Source: Alicycliphilus denitrificans K601 | Lineage (GTDB): Bacteria > Pseudomonadota > Gammaproteobacteria > Burkholderiales > Burkholderiaceae_C | NCBI RefSeq assembly: GCF_000204645.1 | Contig: NC_015422.1 | Location: 4,047,001 to 4,111,000 of the forward strand | Length of the DNA: 64,000 nucleotides | Reading direction: 5' to 3' | In this document: in pieces, positions 1 through 9,788 of the stretch | Numbering within the stretch: position 1 is the stretch's first letter | Layout: each line of letters starts with the position of its first letter | Made by a program: the position numbers and the translations under genes | The notes under the pieces: generated by a model | Database searches by the model: none | Told to the model about the DNA's origin: nothing | What the model saw: the letters and a program-made list of their open reading frames with translations, nothing else

Positions 1-1
1 C

Positions 2-3000
2 GTGGCGTCCGATGCCGACGACGGGCAGGAGCTCCTGGACATCTTCCTCGAAGAGGCGCGCGAAGTGGTCGCCGCCGGCCAGGCAGCCATCGATGCGCTG
101 CACGCCGAACCCGGCGACCTGAGCGAGCAGACCACGCTGCGCCGGGCGTTCCACACGCTCAAGGGCAGCTCGCGGATGGTTGGTTTGAGCGAATTCGGCG
201 AAGCCGCCTGGTCGATGGAGCAGGTGCTCAATGCCTGGCTGGCCGAGCAAAAGCCCATGCAGGCGCCGCTGCTGCAGCTGTCCGCCGATGCGCTGCAGGC
301 ATTCGCCCGCTGGGCGGACGACATTGCTGCCGGCACGGCCGATCACTGGCAGGTCCAGGCCTTCCGCGCAGCGGCCGATGCCATGCGCCAGGACGGCACG
401 CTCGTGCCATTGGCCGCACCCACCGCGGCGCAGCCGCTCGCCGAGGAGGAGGCTGGCGTCGCGCCGGATGCGCCGATCGACGCCGCCATGCCCGGCGAAT
501 TGCCACGGGAGCAGCCGCCCGCCGCGGCCGGGCCGCAGGCCATTGCCCAGGCACCCGAAGACGCAGCCATATCAAGTTTCGACCTGCTGCTGCCCGACGC
601 CGAAGACGCGCCGCAACAGGATTTCGCGGACACCTGCATCGACGCCTACGACCCCGGGCGCGACGCGCAGGCGCCCGCACCCGCACCGGATCTGGCCGAA
701 GAGGTGGACTTCGCGCTTTTCGAGCAGGCCATGCAGGTCGGCGCCGATGTCCAGGAGTCGCCCGCGCAGGAGCCTGCCGGGGTGGCTGCAGAAGAGGCCT
801 TGGCGGACGACCAGCCGCAGGCCCCGCCCGCGCATGCCTTCGACATCGAACAGGCCGAGGCTGCGCCCATTGCAGAGCCCGACGAGCCCGCGGCGGAGCC
901 GGCCTTCGAGCCATCGCCCGCATGGGCTGATGCGGCCGGGAGCGTGGAGCCCGACGTGCCGTCGCCGGCGGACGAGGCGGTCAAGGTCATCGAGCACCTG
1001 CGCATCGGCATCCCGCTGTACAACGTCTATCTCAACGAGGCCGACGAATGGTCGCGCCGCCTGTGTACGTCGCTGCAGGAATGGTCGCTGGAACTGCATC
1101 AGCCGCTGCCGGACACGGCCGTGGCGCTGGCGCACTCGCTGGCCGGCAGTTCGGCGACCGTGGGCTTCACCGCCCTGTCGGGCATGGCGCGCACGCTGGA
1201 GCACGCCCTGCAGCACGTGCAATTGCTGCCGCACGGCCTGCCCGAGCACGCCCAGGTCTTCAATGCGGCGGCCGACGACATCCGCCGGCTGCTGCACCAG
1301 TTCGCGGCGGGCTTCCTCAAGGAGCCCAATGCCCTGGTGCTGGAGCGCCTGCAGGCGCTGCTGCTGATCGAGGTGAGCAGCAGCGGCAGGGTGCCCCTGG
1401 AGGAATCCGCGGGCGAGGAGGCGGACGCAGGGACTGCGGCGGAGCAGGGCGCGCTGGGCAGCATCCTCGAACGCGAGCTGCAGGTCGACGAGGCCATCGC
1501 CCGCGCCGTGGCGGCCTCGGTGGATATCGACGACGACATCGATGCGCTCGACATCATCGACCCCGACCTTTTCCCCATCTTCGAGGAAGAGGCGCTGGAG
1601 CTGCTGCCCGCGCTGGGAACCGCGCTGCGCCAATGGTCGGCGCGCCCGGAGAACCTGGGCGCACGCAACGAACTGCTGCGTGCCCTGCACACCTTGAAGG
1701 GCAGCGCGCGCCTGGCCGGCGCCATGCGGCTGGGCGAGCTGGCCCACCGCATGGAAACGGCCGTGGAGCAGATCGGCGCCGATGGCGTCACCGCGGCCGA
1801 CATCGAGCCCCTGCTGTCGAGCTTCGACGCCCTGCAGGCCGGTTTCGACGCCTTGCGCACCATCGGCGCGCAGCCGCTGCCCGGGCCCGTGACCGTGGAG
1901 CCGCCGCCGGCGGCGCCCGCTGCCTCCACGGCCGCGGCGCCGGCCGCCGCCGCGCCGGGCCAGGGCAGGGCGCCGGTGGCCGCGCCGCTTGCCTGGGCTG
2001 CCCCTGCGGGCTCCTCGCCCATGCCCCCGCGCGTGGCGGGCGGGCAGTCGGTGCGCGTGCGCGCGCAGCTGCTCGACCGCCTGGTGAACCAGGCGGGCGA
2101 GGTGGTGATCGCGCGCTCGCGCCTGGATGCGCGCATGTCGCAGATGCGGGCCTCGCTTGGCGACCTGACGGACAACCTGGAGCGCCTGCGCCAGCAGCTG
2201 CGCGATATCGAGGTGCAGGCCGAGTCCCAGATGCAGTCGCGCCTGGCGCTGTCCAAGGATTCGGCGGCGGGCTTCGACCCGCTGGAGTTCGACCGTTTCA
2301 CGCGCGTCCAGGAGCTCACGCGCATGATGGCCGAGTCGGTGAACGACGTGGCCACGGTACAGCGCAACATGCAGCGCGCCCTGGAGGGCGCCGAGGACGA
2401 CCTGGTGGCCCAGGGGCGCCAGGCGCGCGAACTGCAGCGCGACCTGCTGCACACCCGCATGGTGGAGTTCGAGGGCATCTCCGAGCGCCTCTACGCCGTG
2501 GTGCGCCAGGTGAGCAAGGAAACCGGCAAGCAGATCAAGCTCGACATTTCCGGCGGCTCCATCGAAATGGACCGCGGCGTGCTCGACCGCATGACGCCGG
2601 CCTTCGAGCACCTGCTGCGCAACTGCGCGGGCCACGGGATCGAGGCCCCCGAGGTGCGCACGGCCGCGGGCAAGCCCGCGGTGGGCACCATCACCATTGC
2701 CCTGCGCCACGAGGGCAACGATGTGTCGGTCGAGTTCCGCGACGACGGCGCCGGCCTGGACATCGCCCGCATCCGCGCCAAGGCCGTGGCCCAGGGGCTG
2801 GCCCCCGCGGACGCGCAGCTCTCCGATGCCGAAGCGGCCAACCTGATCTTCCTGCCGGGCCTCTCCACGGCCACTGAGGTCACGGGCCTGTCTGGCCGCG
2901 GCATCGGCATGGACGTGGTGCGCTCCGAGGTCCACGCCCTCGGGGGTCGCATCGAGACCTGGACCGAGGCCGGCAAGGGCAGTGCCTTCCGCATGGTGCT

Positions 3001-3901
3001 GCCGCTCACGACCGCCGTCACGCAGGTGGTCATGCTGCGTGCCGGCGGGCTGACGCTGGGCGTTCCGGCCAGCCTGGTGGAGATCGTGCGCCGCGGCTCC
3101 GCCGCCGAGCTGGAAGCCGCCTACGCCACGCACGCGTTCTCCGACGGGCAGGAGAACCTGCCCTTCTATTGGGCCGGCGCGCTGCTGCAATCGTCCGCAT
3201 GCAGCACCGAGGCGGCGGGCAAGTATCGGCCCGTGCTCATCCTGCGCAGCGCCGCGCAGCGCATCGCCGTGCACGTCGACGAGGTGCTGGGCAACCAGGA
3301 AGTGGTGGTCAAGAACCTGGGGCCGCAGCTGTCGCGCCTGCCGGGGCTGACGGGCATGTCCGTGCTCGCCTCGGGCGCCGTGGTGCTGATCTACAACCCC
3401 GTGGCCCTGGCAACGGTGTATGGCGACCAGGCGCGCGCCGCCATGCGCGCGCCTGCCGCCGTCCAGCCCGAGGCGGGCGTGCCGGCGCAGGCGCCCGCGG
3501 CGCAGGACCACCAGGTGCCGCTGGTCCTGGTGGTGGACGACTCCATCACGGTGCGCCGCGTCACCCAGCGCCTGCTGCAGCGCGAGGGCTACCGCGTGGC
3601 CCTGGCGGCCGACGGGCTGCAGGCGCTCGAGCGGCTGCAGCAGGAGCGCCCGGCCGTGGTGCTGTCCGACATCGAGATGCCGCGCATGGACGGGTTCGAC
3701 CTGGCGCGCAACATCCGCGGCGATGCGGCGCTGCGCGACCTGCCCATCATCATGATCACCTCGCGCATCGCGCAGAAGCACCGCGACCACGCGGCCCAGT
3801 TGGGTGTGAACCACTATCTGGGAAAACCCTATTCCGACGAGGAGCTCATGAGCCTGGTGCGCCACTACGCCCGGCTGGCGGCGCCCATGGAAAACGCCTG
3901 A
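2..3901 (+). CDS. chpA: ChpA/PilL-type hybrid chemotaxis histidine kinase, 5' truncated
   Basis: A cytoplasmic CheA-like kinase of the kind that controls type IV pili. The reading frame is open from the window edge, so the true start lies upstream. In the visible 1299 residues there is a canonical Hpt domain (HTLKG, His about 51), a degenerate Hpt-like helix bundle near 330-440 (HSLAG, Lys lost), and another canonical Hpt near residue 563 (HTLKGSARLAG). A Pro/Ala-rich linker follows, then CheA dimerisation (from about 682), an ATPase domain (N-box near 869, GRGIGMDVV near 962), a CheW domain, and a C-terminal receiver (DDS near 1178, phospho-Asp in LSDIEMP near 1223). Several Hpt domains plus a C-terminal receiver is the ChpA/PilL layout. 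The pilGHIJ genes expected upstream are outside the window. Confidence 0.9.
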   Translation: MASDADDGQELLDIFLEEAREVVAAGQAAIDALHAEPGDLSEQTTLRRAFHTLKGSSRMVGLSEFGEAAWSMEQVLNAWLAEQKPMQAPLLQLSADALQAFARWADDIAAGTADHWQVQAFRAAADAMRQDGTLVPLAAPTAAQPLAEEEAGVAPDAPIDAAMPGELPREQPPAAAGPQAIAQAPEDAAISSFDLLLPDAEDAPQQDFADTCIDAYDPGRDAQAPAPAPDLAEEVDFALFEQAMQVGADVQESPAQEPAGVAAEEALADDQPQAPPAHAFDIEQAEAAPIAEPDEPAAEPAFEPSPAWADAAGSVEPDVPSPADEAVKVIEHLRIGIPLYNVYLNEADEWSRRLCTSLQEWSLELHQPLPDTAVALAHSLAGSSATVGFTALSGMARTLEHALQHVQLLPHGLPEHAQVFNAAADDIRRLLHQFAAGFLKEPNALVLERLQALLLIEVSSSGRVPLEESAGEEADAGTAAEQGALGSILERELQVDEAIARAVAASVDIDDDIDALDIIDPDLFPIFEEEALELLPALGTALRQWSARPENLGARNELLRALHTLKGSARLAGAMRLGELAHRMETAVEQIGADGVTAADIEPLLSSFDALQAGFDALRTIGAQPLPGPVTVEPPPAAPAASTAAAPAAAAPGQGRAPVAAPLAWAAPAGSSPMPPRVAGGQSVRVRAQLLDRLVNQAGEVVIARSRLDARMSQMRASLGDLTDNLERLRQQLRDIEVQAESQMQSRLALSKDSAAGFDPLEFDRFTRVQELTRMMAESVNDVATVQRNMQRALEGAEDDLVAQGRQARELQRDLLHTRMVEFEGISERLYAVVRQVSKETGKQIKLDISGGSIEMDRGVLDRMTPAFEHLLRNCAGHGIEAPEVRTAAGKPAVGTITIALRHEGNDVSVEFRDDGAGLDIARIRAKAVAQGLAPADAQLSDAEAANLIFLPGLSTATEVTGLSGRGIGMDVVRSEVHALGGRIETWTEAGKGSAFRMVLPLTTAVTQVVMLRAGGLTLGVPASLVEIVRRGSAAELEAAYATHAFSDGQENLPFYWAGALLQSSACSTEAAGKYRPVLILRSAAQRIAVHVDEVLGNQEVVVKNLGPQLSRLPGLTGMSVLASGAVVLIYNPVALATVYGDQARAAMRAPAAVQPEAGVPAQAPAAQDHQVPLVLVVDDSITVRRVTQRLLQREGYRVALAADGLQALERLQQERPAVVLSDIEMPRMDGFDLARNIRGDAALRDLPIIMITSRIAQKHRDHAAQLGVNHYLGKPYSDEELMSLVRHYARLAAPMENA

Positions 3902-3925
3902 CAACAGGTGTCAGAGGTACGCGCC

Positions 3926-3956
3926 TGGCCCGGCCGGCTTGCCGCCCGCCGGGCCA
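3926..3956 (+). terminator. GC-rich hairpin after the chemotaxis kinase
   Basis: A 9-bp perfect stem (TGGCCCGGC with GCCGGGCCA) and a 13-nt loop start 24 bases after the chpA stop. Only TTT follows, so it is a weak candidate for a Rho-independent terminator. A smaller CTGACA/TGTCAG hairpin overlaps the stop codon. Confidence 0.4.
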
Positions 3957-3957
3957 T

Positions 3958-3983
3958 TTGACTTGCCGGCTTGGCCGTAAAAT
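3958..3983 (+). promoter_or_regulatory. candidate promoter of the yqgE-ruvX-pyrR-pyrB run
   Basis: TTGACT and TAAAAT lie just upstream of yqgE. The spacer is 14 bp, shorter than the usual 16-18, so the -10 is more convincing than the -35. A transcript starting about 7 bases after TAAAAT would begin near 3990, favouring the ATG at 4011 over 3990 as start codon. Confidence 0.35.
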
Positions 3984-4010
3984 CGCGGCATGCCTGCCCC
4001 GCCCGCGCCC

Positions 4011-4622
4011 ATGAATCTGACGCACCATTTCCTGATCGCCATGCCGGGCATGGAGGATGCGTCCTTTGCGCGCAGCGTGGTCTACCTGTGCGAGCACAAC
4101 GAGCGCGGCGCCCTGGGCCTGATCATCAACAAGCCCACGGACATCAGCCTGGCAGGGCTGTTCGAGAAGGTGGACCTGACCCTGGGGCGCGAGGACCTCA
4201 CGCGCCAGCCCGTGTTCCTGGGCGGGCCCGTGCAGACCGAGCGCGGCTTCGTGCTGCACGACCCCGTGCGCGGCACGCCCGAGGGTGCGCCCCGCGAAGG
4301 CGAGGGCGAGGGAGGGGGAGGGGACGAATCCCCCTACGCCTCCACGATGAGCATTCCCGGCGGCCTGGAGATGACCACCTCCAAGGACGTGCTGGAGGCG
4401 CTGTCGCACGGCGCGGGCCCGCGGCGCGTGCTCGTGACCCTGGGCTACTCGGCCTGGGGCGAGGGCCAGCTCGAATCCGAGCTGGCCGAGAACAGCTGGC
4501 TCACGGTGGATGCCGATGCCTCCATCATCTTCGACACCCCCGTGGACGAGCGCTACGAGCGCGCCCTGGGGCTGCTGGGCCTGCAGTCGTGGATGCTGTC
4601 GCGCGACGCGGGGCACGCATGA
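4011..4622 (+). CDS. yqgE: YqgE/AlgH family protein (UPF0301)
   Basis: A small cytoplasmic protein of unknown biochemical role; the family is named after AlgH of Pseudomonas. The N-terminus MNLTHHFLIAMPGM is the family signature and fixes the start at 4011; an in-frame ATG at 3990 would add seven residues (MPAPPAP). Other family motifs are SVVYLCEHNERGALG, FLGGPV and LGYSAWGEGQLE. A Gly/Glu-rich loop (GEGEGGGGDE) is inserted in the middle. The stop overlaps the ruvX start (ATGA), the usual yqgE-ruvX pairing in proteobacteria, so co-translation is likely. Confidence 0.9.
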   Translation: MNLTHHFLIAMPGMEDASFARSVVYLCEHNERGALGLIINKPTDISLAGLFEKVDLTLGREDLTRQPVFLGGPVQTERGFVLHDPVRGTPEGAPREGEGEGGGGDESPYASTMSIPGGLEMTTSKDVLEALSHGAGPRRVLVTLGYSAWGEGQLESELAENSWLTVDADASIIFDTPVDERYERALGLLGLQSWMLSRDAGHA

Positions 4623-5034
4623 CATGCCCCGCCGCCGCCGTTCCCGCGCATTTCCAATCCTTTCTCGCCTTCGATTTCGGGCTCAAGCGCACGGGCGTCG
4701 CCGTGGGCACGCGCATGCTGCGCACGGCCACGCCGCAGGGCACGATCCGCGCCGAGGGTGATGCGCGCTTCGCCGCGGTGGCCGAGCGCATCCGCGAATG
4801 GCAGCCCGATGCCCTGGTGGTGGGCGTGCCCTGCCACCCGGACGGGGCGCCGCACGAGAACACGGCCCGGGCCCTGAAGTTCTCGCGCCAGCTGCGCGGG
4901 CGCTTCGGCCTGCAGGTCTTCGAGGTGGACGAGCGCTACAGCACCACCGAGGCCCTGGCCGCCGGCGCGGGCGATGCCGATGCCGATGCGGCGTCGGCCT
5001 GCATCATCCTGGAACAGTTTTTGAGGAATCTGCC

Positions 5035-5038
<4 letters not shown>
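4619..5038 (+). CDS. ruvX: Holliday junction resolvase-like nuclease YqgF/RuvX
   Basis: A 139-residue RNase H-fold protein of the YqgF family, which acts in 16S rRNA 5' maturation and possibly Holliday junction processing. Motifs in order are LAFDFGLKRTGVAVG near the N-terminus, VVGVPCHPDG in the middle, and DERYSTTEA plus a C-terminal Asp-rich helix (DADADAAS). The start is the ATG inside the yqgE stop (ATGA overlap). Its own stop overlaps the pyrR start the same way. A longer upstream reading frame exists but overlaps yqgE and has no homology. Confidence 0.92.
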
Positions 5039-5571
<533 letters not shown>

Positions 5572-5573
5572 CG

Positions 5574-6536
5574 GTGCTGTACAAGCGCAACCCCCAACTC
5601 AACAAGAACGGCGAGCTGATCCACCTGCTCTCGATCGAGGGCCTGCCCAGGGAGATCGTCACGCACATCCTGGACACGGCCGCCAACTTCACCAGCGTCA
5701 ACGACCGCGAGGTCAAGAAGGTGCCGCTGCTGCGCGGCAAGAGCGTGTTCAACCTGTTCTTCGAGAACAGCACGCGCACGCGCACCACCTTCGACATCGC
5801 GGCCAAGCGCCTGTCGGCCGACGTGTTCAACCTGGACATCGCGCGCTCCTCGACGGCCAAGGGCGAGACCCTGCTGGACACCATCGACAACCTGACCGCC
5901 ATGGCGGCCGACATCTTCGTCGTGCGCCACAGCGAGTCGGGCGCGCCCTACCTCATCGCCCAGCACGTGGGCCCGCACGTGCACGTGGTCAACGCCGGCG
6001 ACGGCCGCCACTCGCACCCCACGCAGGGCCTGCTGGATATGTACACCATCCGCCACTACAAGAAGGACTTCTCCAACCTCACGGTGGCCATCGTGGGCGA
6101 TGTGCTGCACTCGCGCGTGGCGCGCTCGGACATCCACGGCCTGACCACGCTGGGCGCGGCCGAGGTGCGCGTGGTGGGCCCGCGCACGCTGGTGCCGGCC
6201 GACATGGCGCAGATGGGCGTGCGCGTGTTCCACAACCTGGAGGAGGGCATCAAGGACTGCGACGTGGTCATCATGCTGCGCCTGCAGAACGAGCGCATGA
6301 GCGGCGCGCTGCTGCCGTCGAGCCAGGAATACTTCAAGAGCTTCGGCCTCACGCCCGAGAAGCTGCTGCACGCCAAGCCCGACGCCATCGTCATGCACCC
6401 GGGCCCGATCAACCGCGGCGTGGAGATCGACTCCGCCGTGGTGGACGGCCCGCAGGCCGTGATCCTGCCGCAGGTCACCTTCGGCATCGCTGTGCGCATG
6501 GCGGTCATGTCCATCGTGGCGGGGAACGAGGCTTGA
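5574..6536 (+). CDS. pyrB: aspartate carbamoyltransferase catalytic subunit
   Basis: Catalyses carbamoyl phosphate + L-aspartate to N-carbamoyl-aspartate, the committed step of pyrimidine synthesis. 320 residues with a GTG start two bases after the pyrR stop. The carbamoyl-phosphate motif STRTRTTF is intact, followed by [10 protein letters not shown], the HPTQ motif in [14 protein letters not shown], and [12 protein letters not shown] near the C-terminus. No regulatory PyrI subunit is nearby. The next gene is a dihydroorotase homologue, as in pseudomonads where ATCase forms a dodecamer with an inactive dihydroorotase; that assembly is a likely inference here. Confidence 0.96.
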   Translation: MLYKRNPQLNKNGELIHLLSIEGLPREIVTHILDTAANFTSVNDREVKKVPLLRGKSVFNLFFENSTRTRTTFDIAAKRLSADVFNLDIARSSTAKGETLLDTIDNLTAMAADIFVVRHSESGAPYLIAQHVGPHVHVVNAGDGRHSHPTQGLLDMYTIRHYKKDFSNLTVAIVGDVLHSRVARSDIHGLTTLGAAEVRVVGPRTLVPADMAQMGVRVFHNLEEGIKDCDVVIMLRLQNERMSGALLPSSQEYFKSFGLTPEKLLHAKPDAIVMHPGPINRGVEIDSAVVDGPQAVILPQVTFGIAVRMAVMSIVAGNEA

Positions 6537-6537
6537 A

Positions 6538-6596
6538 TGCTGCTATTTTCATAGCTTATAGCGCTTGATGGGCGGGCGCTAGAGGCTAATTTGACT
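6538..6596. repeat. short intergenic repeat, copy 1 (between pyrB and pyrC)
   Basis: An A/T-richer insert in the 67-bp gap: TGCTATTTTCATAGCTTATA then GCGCTTGATGG, followed by GCGCTAGAGGCTAATTT. It shares the TAGCTNNTAGCGCTT core and the GCGCTNGNGGCTA second half with copies at 27879, 32038, 51206 and 54278. Confidence 0.65.
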
Positions 6597-6603
6597 TGAA
6601 AAA

Positions 6604-7899
6604 ATGAAGATACTCATCCAGAACGGTCGGGTGATCGACCCGGCCAGCGGGCTCGACAAGGTATGCAACGTGGCCCTGGCAGCGGGCCGCATCATCGCGG
6701 TGGACCGTGAGCCCAAGGACTTCACGCCCAGCCGCGTGATCGACGCCGGCGGCTGCCTCGTGCTGCCCGGTCTGGTGGACCTGGCGGCGCGCCTGCGCGA
6801 GCCCGGCCACGAGCACGAGCGCATGCTGGAATCCGAAATGGCCGCCGCCGTCGCGGGCGGCGTGACCAGCCTGGTCTGCCCGCCCGACACCGACCCGGTG
6901 CTCGACGAGCAGGGCCTCGTCGAGATGCTCAAGTTCCGCGCCGAGAAGCTGCACCAGGCGCGCCTGTTCCCGCTGGGCGCGCTCACGCGCGGCCTGGCCG
7001 GCGAGGTGCTGACCGAGATGGCCGAGCTCACCGAATCGGGCTGCGTGGGCTTCAGCCAGGCCGACGTGGCGCTGGCCAGCACCCAGGTGCTGCAGCGCGC
7101 GCTGCAGTACGCCGCCACCTACGGCTACACCGTGTGGCTGCGCCCGCAGGAACTGCACCTGGGCAAGGGCGTGGCCGCCAGCGGCCCGCTGGCCACCCGC
7201 ATGGGCCTGTCGGGCATTCCGGTGGCGGCCGAGACCATCGCCCTGCACACCATCTTCGAGCTGCTCAAGGCCGCGGGCGGACGCGTGCACCTGTGCCGCC
7301 TCTCCAGCAGCGCGGGGGTGGAGCTGGTGCGCCAGGCCAAGGCCGAGGGACTCGCGGTCAGCTGCGACGTGAGCATCAACTCCCTCATGCTCACCGACGT
7401 GGACATCGGCTACTTCGACAGTCGCGCGCGCCTCACCCCGCCGCTGCGCCAGCAGCGCGACCGTGATGCGCTGGCGGCGGCCCTGGCGGACGGCACCATC
7501 GACGCCCTCGTCTCCGACCACACGCCCGTGGACGAGGACGCCAAGGCCCTGCCCTTCGCAGAGGCCGAGCCCGGCGCCACCGGGCTGGAGCTGCTGCTGT
7601 CCATCGCCCTGAAATGGTCGCGTGACGGCGGCGTGCCGCTGGCGCGCGCGCTGGCCACGGTGACCAGCGAGCCGGCGCGCGTGCTGGGCAGCGCCCTGGG
7701 CACGCTGCAGGCCAGCGTGGGCCGCATCGTCGAGGGCGGCGTGGGCGACCTGTGCGTGGTCGATCCCGACGCGCACTGGACCGTGCAGGCCGACGCGCTG
7801 GCCAGCCAGGGCAAGCACACGCCGTTCTCGTCCTACGAGCTGCCGGGCCGCGTGCGCTGCACCCTGGTTGGCGGCCAGGTCGCCTTCGAGCGCGGCTGA
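6604..7899 (+). CDS. pyrC: dihydroorotase homologue, probably non-catalytic (PyrC'/PyrX type)
   Basis: 431 residues with the dihydroorotase/amidohydrolase fold. The metal-binding HxH that follows PGLVD in active enzymes is replaced by AAR (PGLVDLAARLREPG, about residue 57-70). The mid-protein HAED-type His is replaced in the WLRPQEL segment, and the next His position reads HLCRLSS. The late SDHTPV motif is kept. Loss of most zinc ligands argues against catalysis and for a structural partner of ATCase, as described for pseudomonads. An active dihydroorotase should then exist elsewhere. It sits 67 bp after pyrB and 10 bp before plsC. Confidence 0.85.
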   Translation: MKILIQNGRVIDPASGLDKVCNVALAAGRIIAVDREPKDFTPSRVIDAGGCLVLPGLVDLAARLREPGHEHERMLESEMAAAVAGGVTSLVCPPDTDPVLDEQGLVEMLKFRAEKLHQARLFPLGALTRGLAGEVLTEMAELTESGCVGFSQADVALASTQVLQRALQYAATYGYTVWLRPQELHLGKGVAASGPLATRMGLSGIPVAAETIALHTIFELLKAAGGRVHLCRLSSSAGVELVRQAKAEGLAVSCDVSINSLMLTDVDIGYFDSRARLTPPLRQQRDRDALAAALADGTIDALVSDHTPVDEDAKALPFAEAEPGATGLELLLSIALKWSRDGGVPLARALATVTSEPARVLGSALGTLQASVGRIVEGGVGDLCVVDPDAHWTVQADALASQGKHTPFSSYELPGRVRCTLVGGQVAFERG

Positions 7900-7909
7900 A
7901 CGCCGATCC

Positions 7910-8650
7910 ATGCTGCGAGTCCTGCGCGCCTGCTGGCGCGTGCCGCGCATGCTGCTGCACGCCCTGCTGGGCCTGTGGGTCGTGGCGCTGCGCTTCCCGC
8001 GCCTGGCCGAGGAGCAGCAGCAGGCGCGTGTGCAGGCCTGGGCCCTGGGCCTGCTGCGCTGCGCAGGCGTCACGCTGGAGCTGCACGGCCGGCCGCCGCG
8101 CACGGGGCCGGTGCTGCTCGTGGCCAACCACCTCTCGTGGCTCGACATCCCCGTGATGCACGCGGCGCGCTATTGCCGCTTCATCAGCAAGTCCGACGTG
8201 CAGGACTGGCCCATCGTGGGCACGTTGGCCACGGCCGCGGGCACGCTCTACATCCAGCGCGAATCGCGCCGCGACGCGCTGCGCATGGTGGCCAGCATGC
8301 ACGAGGCCCTGCTGCGCGGCGAGGTGCTGGCCGTGTTCCCCGAAGGCACGACGGGCGACGGGCGCGAGCTGCTGCCCTTCCATGCCAACCTGCTGCAGGC
8401 CGCGCTGGCCGCCGACGTGCCCGTGCAGCCCGTGGGCCTGCGCTTCGTCGATGGCCAGAGCGGCGCCACGAGCTTCGCCCCCAGCTTCGTCGGCGACGAA
8501 AGCCTTCTGGGCTCCATTTGGCGGACGCTATCGGCCCCGGGCATCACCGCCGTGGTGCACTTCGGCACGCCCGAGCGCGCGCAGGGGCGCGACCGGCGCG
8601 CTTGGGGCCAGGCGCTGCACGCGGCGGTGGACGAGCTCAGGCGGCGCTGA
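7910..8650 (+). CDS. plsC: 1-acyl-sn-glycerol-3-phosphate acyltransferase
   Basis: Transfers an acyl group to lysophosphatidate in phospholipid synthesis at the inner membrane. 246 residues. The catalytic NHxxxxD motif is NHLSWLD, and the acceptor-binding motif is FPEGTTGDG. A hydrophobic N-terminal segment (MLLHALLGLWVVAL) anchors the protein. The start at 7910 is 10 bp past the pyrC stop; a longer frame from 7868 overlaps pyrC and is not needed. It ends convergently with the ABC ATPase gene, two bases apart. Confidence 0.93.
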   Translation: MLRVLRACWRVPRMLLHALLGLWVVALRFPRLAEEQQQARVQAWALGLLRCAGVTLELHGRPPRTGPVLLVANHLSWLDIPVMHAARYCRFISKSDVQDWPIVGTLATAAGTLYIQRESRRDALRMVASMHEALLRGEVLAVFPEGTTGDGRELLPFHANLLQAALAADVPVQPVGLRFVDGQSGATSFAPSFVGDESLLGSIWRTLSAPGITAVVHFGTPERAQGRDRRAWGQALHAAVDELRRR

Positions 8651-8652
8651 AC

Positions 8653-9717
8653 TCACCCGCGCGGGAAGGTCACCACATGGTCCACCTGCGGGCGGATGCC
8701 GATCCAGTCGCCCATGGCGTGGTCGTGGTGGCTGGGCACGTGGGCCATCACGGTGAGGCCGCCTTCCAGCTCCAGCGTGTAGAGGAACTCCGAGCCGCGA
8801 AAGGCCTTGCGCACGATGCGCGCGCGCACGGGCGCGGCGTCGTCGTGCACCACGTCGTCGGCGCGCAGCAGCACATCGCACTCGCCGCGCGGGTAGCTCG
8901 AGGGCAGCAGGCAGCCGTCGATGTCCGTGAGGTCGCCCAGGGCCGTGCGGGCCACCACGTGGCTGCCCTGCTGCACCAGCGTGGCGGGTGCGAACACGCC
9001 GTGGCCGATGAAGTCGGCCACGAAGCGCGTGGCCGGGCGGTGGTAGAGCGCGTAGGCGTCGTCCCACTGGTGCAGGCGGCCGCTCTCCAGCACGCCGATG
9101 CGGTCGCCGATGGCGAAGGCCTCCAGCTGGTCGTGCGTGACGAACAGCGCCGTGGCGTTCGCGGTCTTGAGGATGCCGCGCACCTCGTGCGCCAGGCGCT
9201 CGCGCAGGTCCACGTCGAGGTTGGAGAACGGCTCGTCCAGCAGCATCAGCCGCGGGCGCGGCGCCAGCGCGCGCGCCAGGGCCACGCGCTGCTGCTGCCC
9301 GCCCGATAGCTCGTGCGGAAAGCGCGCCTCGCTGCCCGCCAGGCCCACCAGGTCCAGGGCCTCGCGCACGCGCTGGGCCTGCTCGCCGCGCGGCAGGTCG
9401 TGAATGCCGAAGGCCACGTTGCGCCCCACGGTGAGGTGCGGGAACAGCGCGTAGTCCTGGAACACCATGCCGATGCGCCGCTGCTCGGGCAGCACGCTGC
9501 GGCCGGGCGCTCCCACCACCTCGCCGCCCAGGCGTATGCTGCCGCCCGCGACGTCCTCCAGGCCCGCCACGGCGCGCAGCAGCGTGGTCTTGCCGCAGCC
9601 CGAGGGGCCGATCAGCACACCGATCTCGCCCGCCGCCAGCCCCAGGGTCACGCCCTGCACGGCGGCCTGTGGGCGGTTGGCGTAGCGTACTTCCAGCTGA
9701 GAGACTTCGAGAAACAT
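8653..9717 (-). CDS. ABC importer ATPase with TOBE domain (iron/Fbp-type family)
   Basis: 354 residues. Walker A is GPSGCGKTTL, the Q-loop is VFQDYALFPH, the ABC signature LSGGQQQR, Walker B RLMLLDEPFSNLD, and the switch His lies in FVTHDQLEA. The C-terminal third is a TOBE-like regulatory domain. Fold and length match the CysA/PotA/FbpC group. The divergent gene at 9789 encodes a two-domain FbpB-like permease, so the pair is probably one Fe(III) or related importer. No periplasmic binding protein gene is adjacent, so the substrate stays open. Confidence 0.9.
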   Translation of the reverse strand: MFLEVSQLEVRYANRPQAAVQGVTLGLAAGEIGVLIGPSGCGKTTLLRAVAGLEDVAGGSIRLGGEVVGAPGRSVLPEQRRIGMVFQDYALFPHLTVGRNVAFGIHDLPRGEQAQRVREALDLVGLAGSEARFPHELSGGQQQRVALARALAPRPRLMLLDEPFSNLDVDLRERLAHEVRGILKTANATALFVTHDQLEAFAIGDRIGVLESGRLHQWDDAYALYHRPATRFVADFIGHGVFAPATLVQQGSHVVARTALGDLTDIDGCLLPSSYPRGECDVLLRADDVVHDDAAPVRARIVRKAFRGSEFLYTLELEGGLTVMAHVPSHHDHAMGDWIGIRPQVDHVVTFPRG

Positions 9718-9788
9718 GGGAGGATTCTAGAAGCCGGTTGCGTAGAATCATTCCGATTTGCATCATGGCCGCATGCAGCCATTGGCGC

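Noticed and set aside
572..3904. 1110-residue antisense frame across the chemotaxis kinase
   Set aside because: Third-position GC bias of the real gene opens the opposite strand. The product is His/Arg/Gly-rich with no domain.
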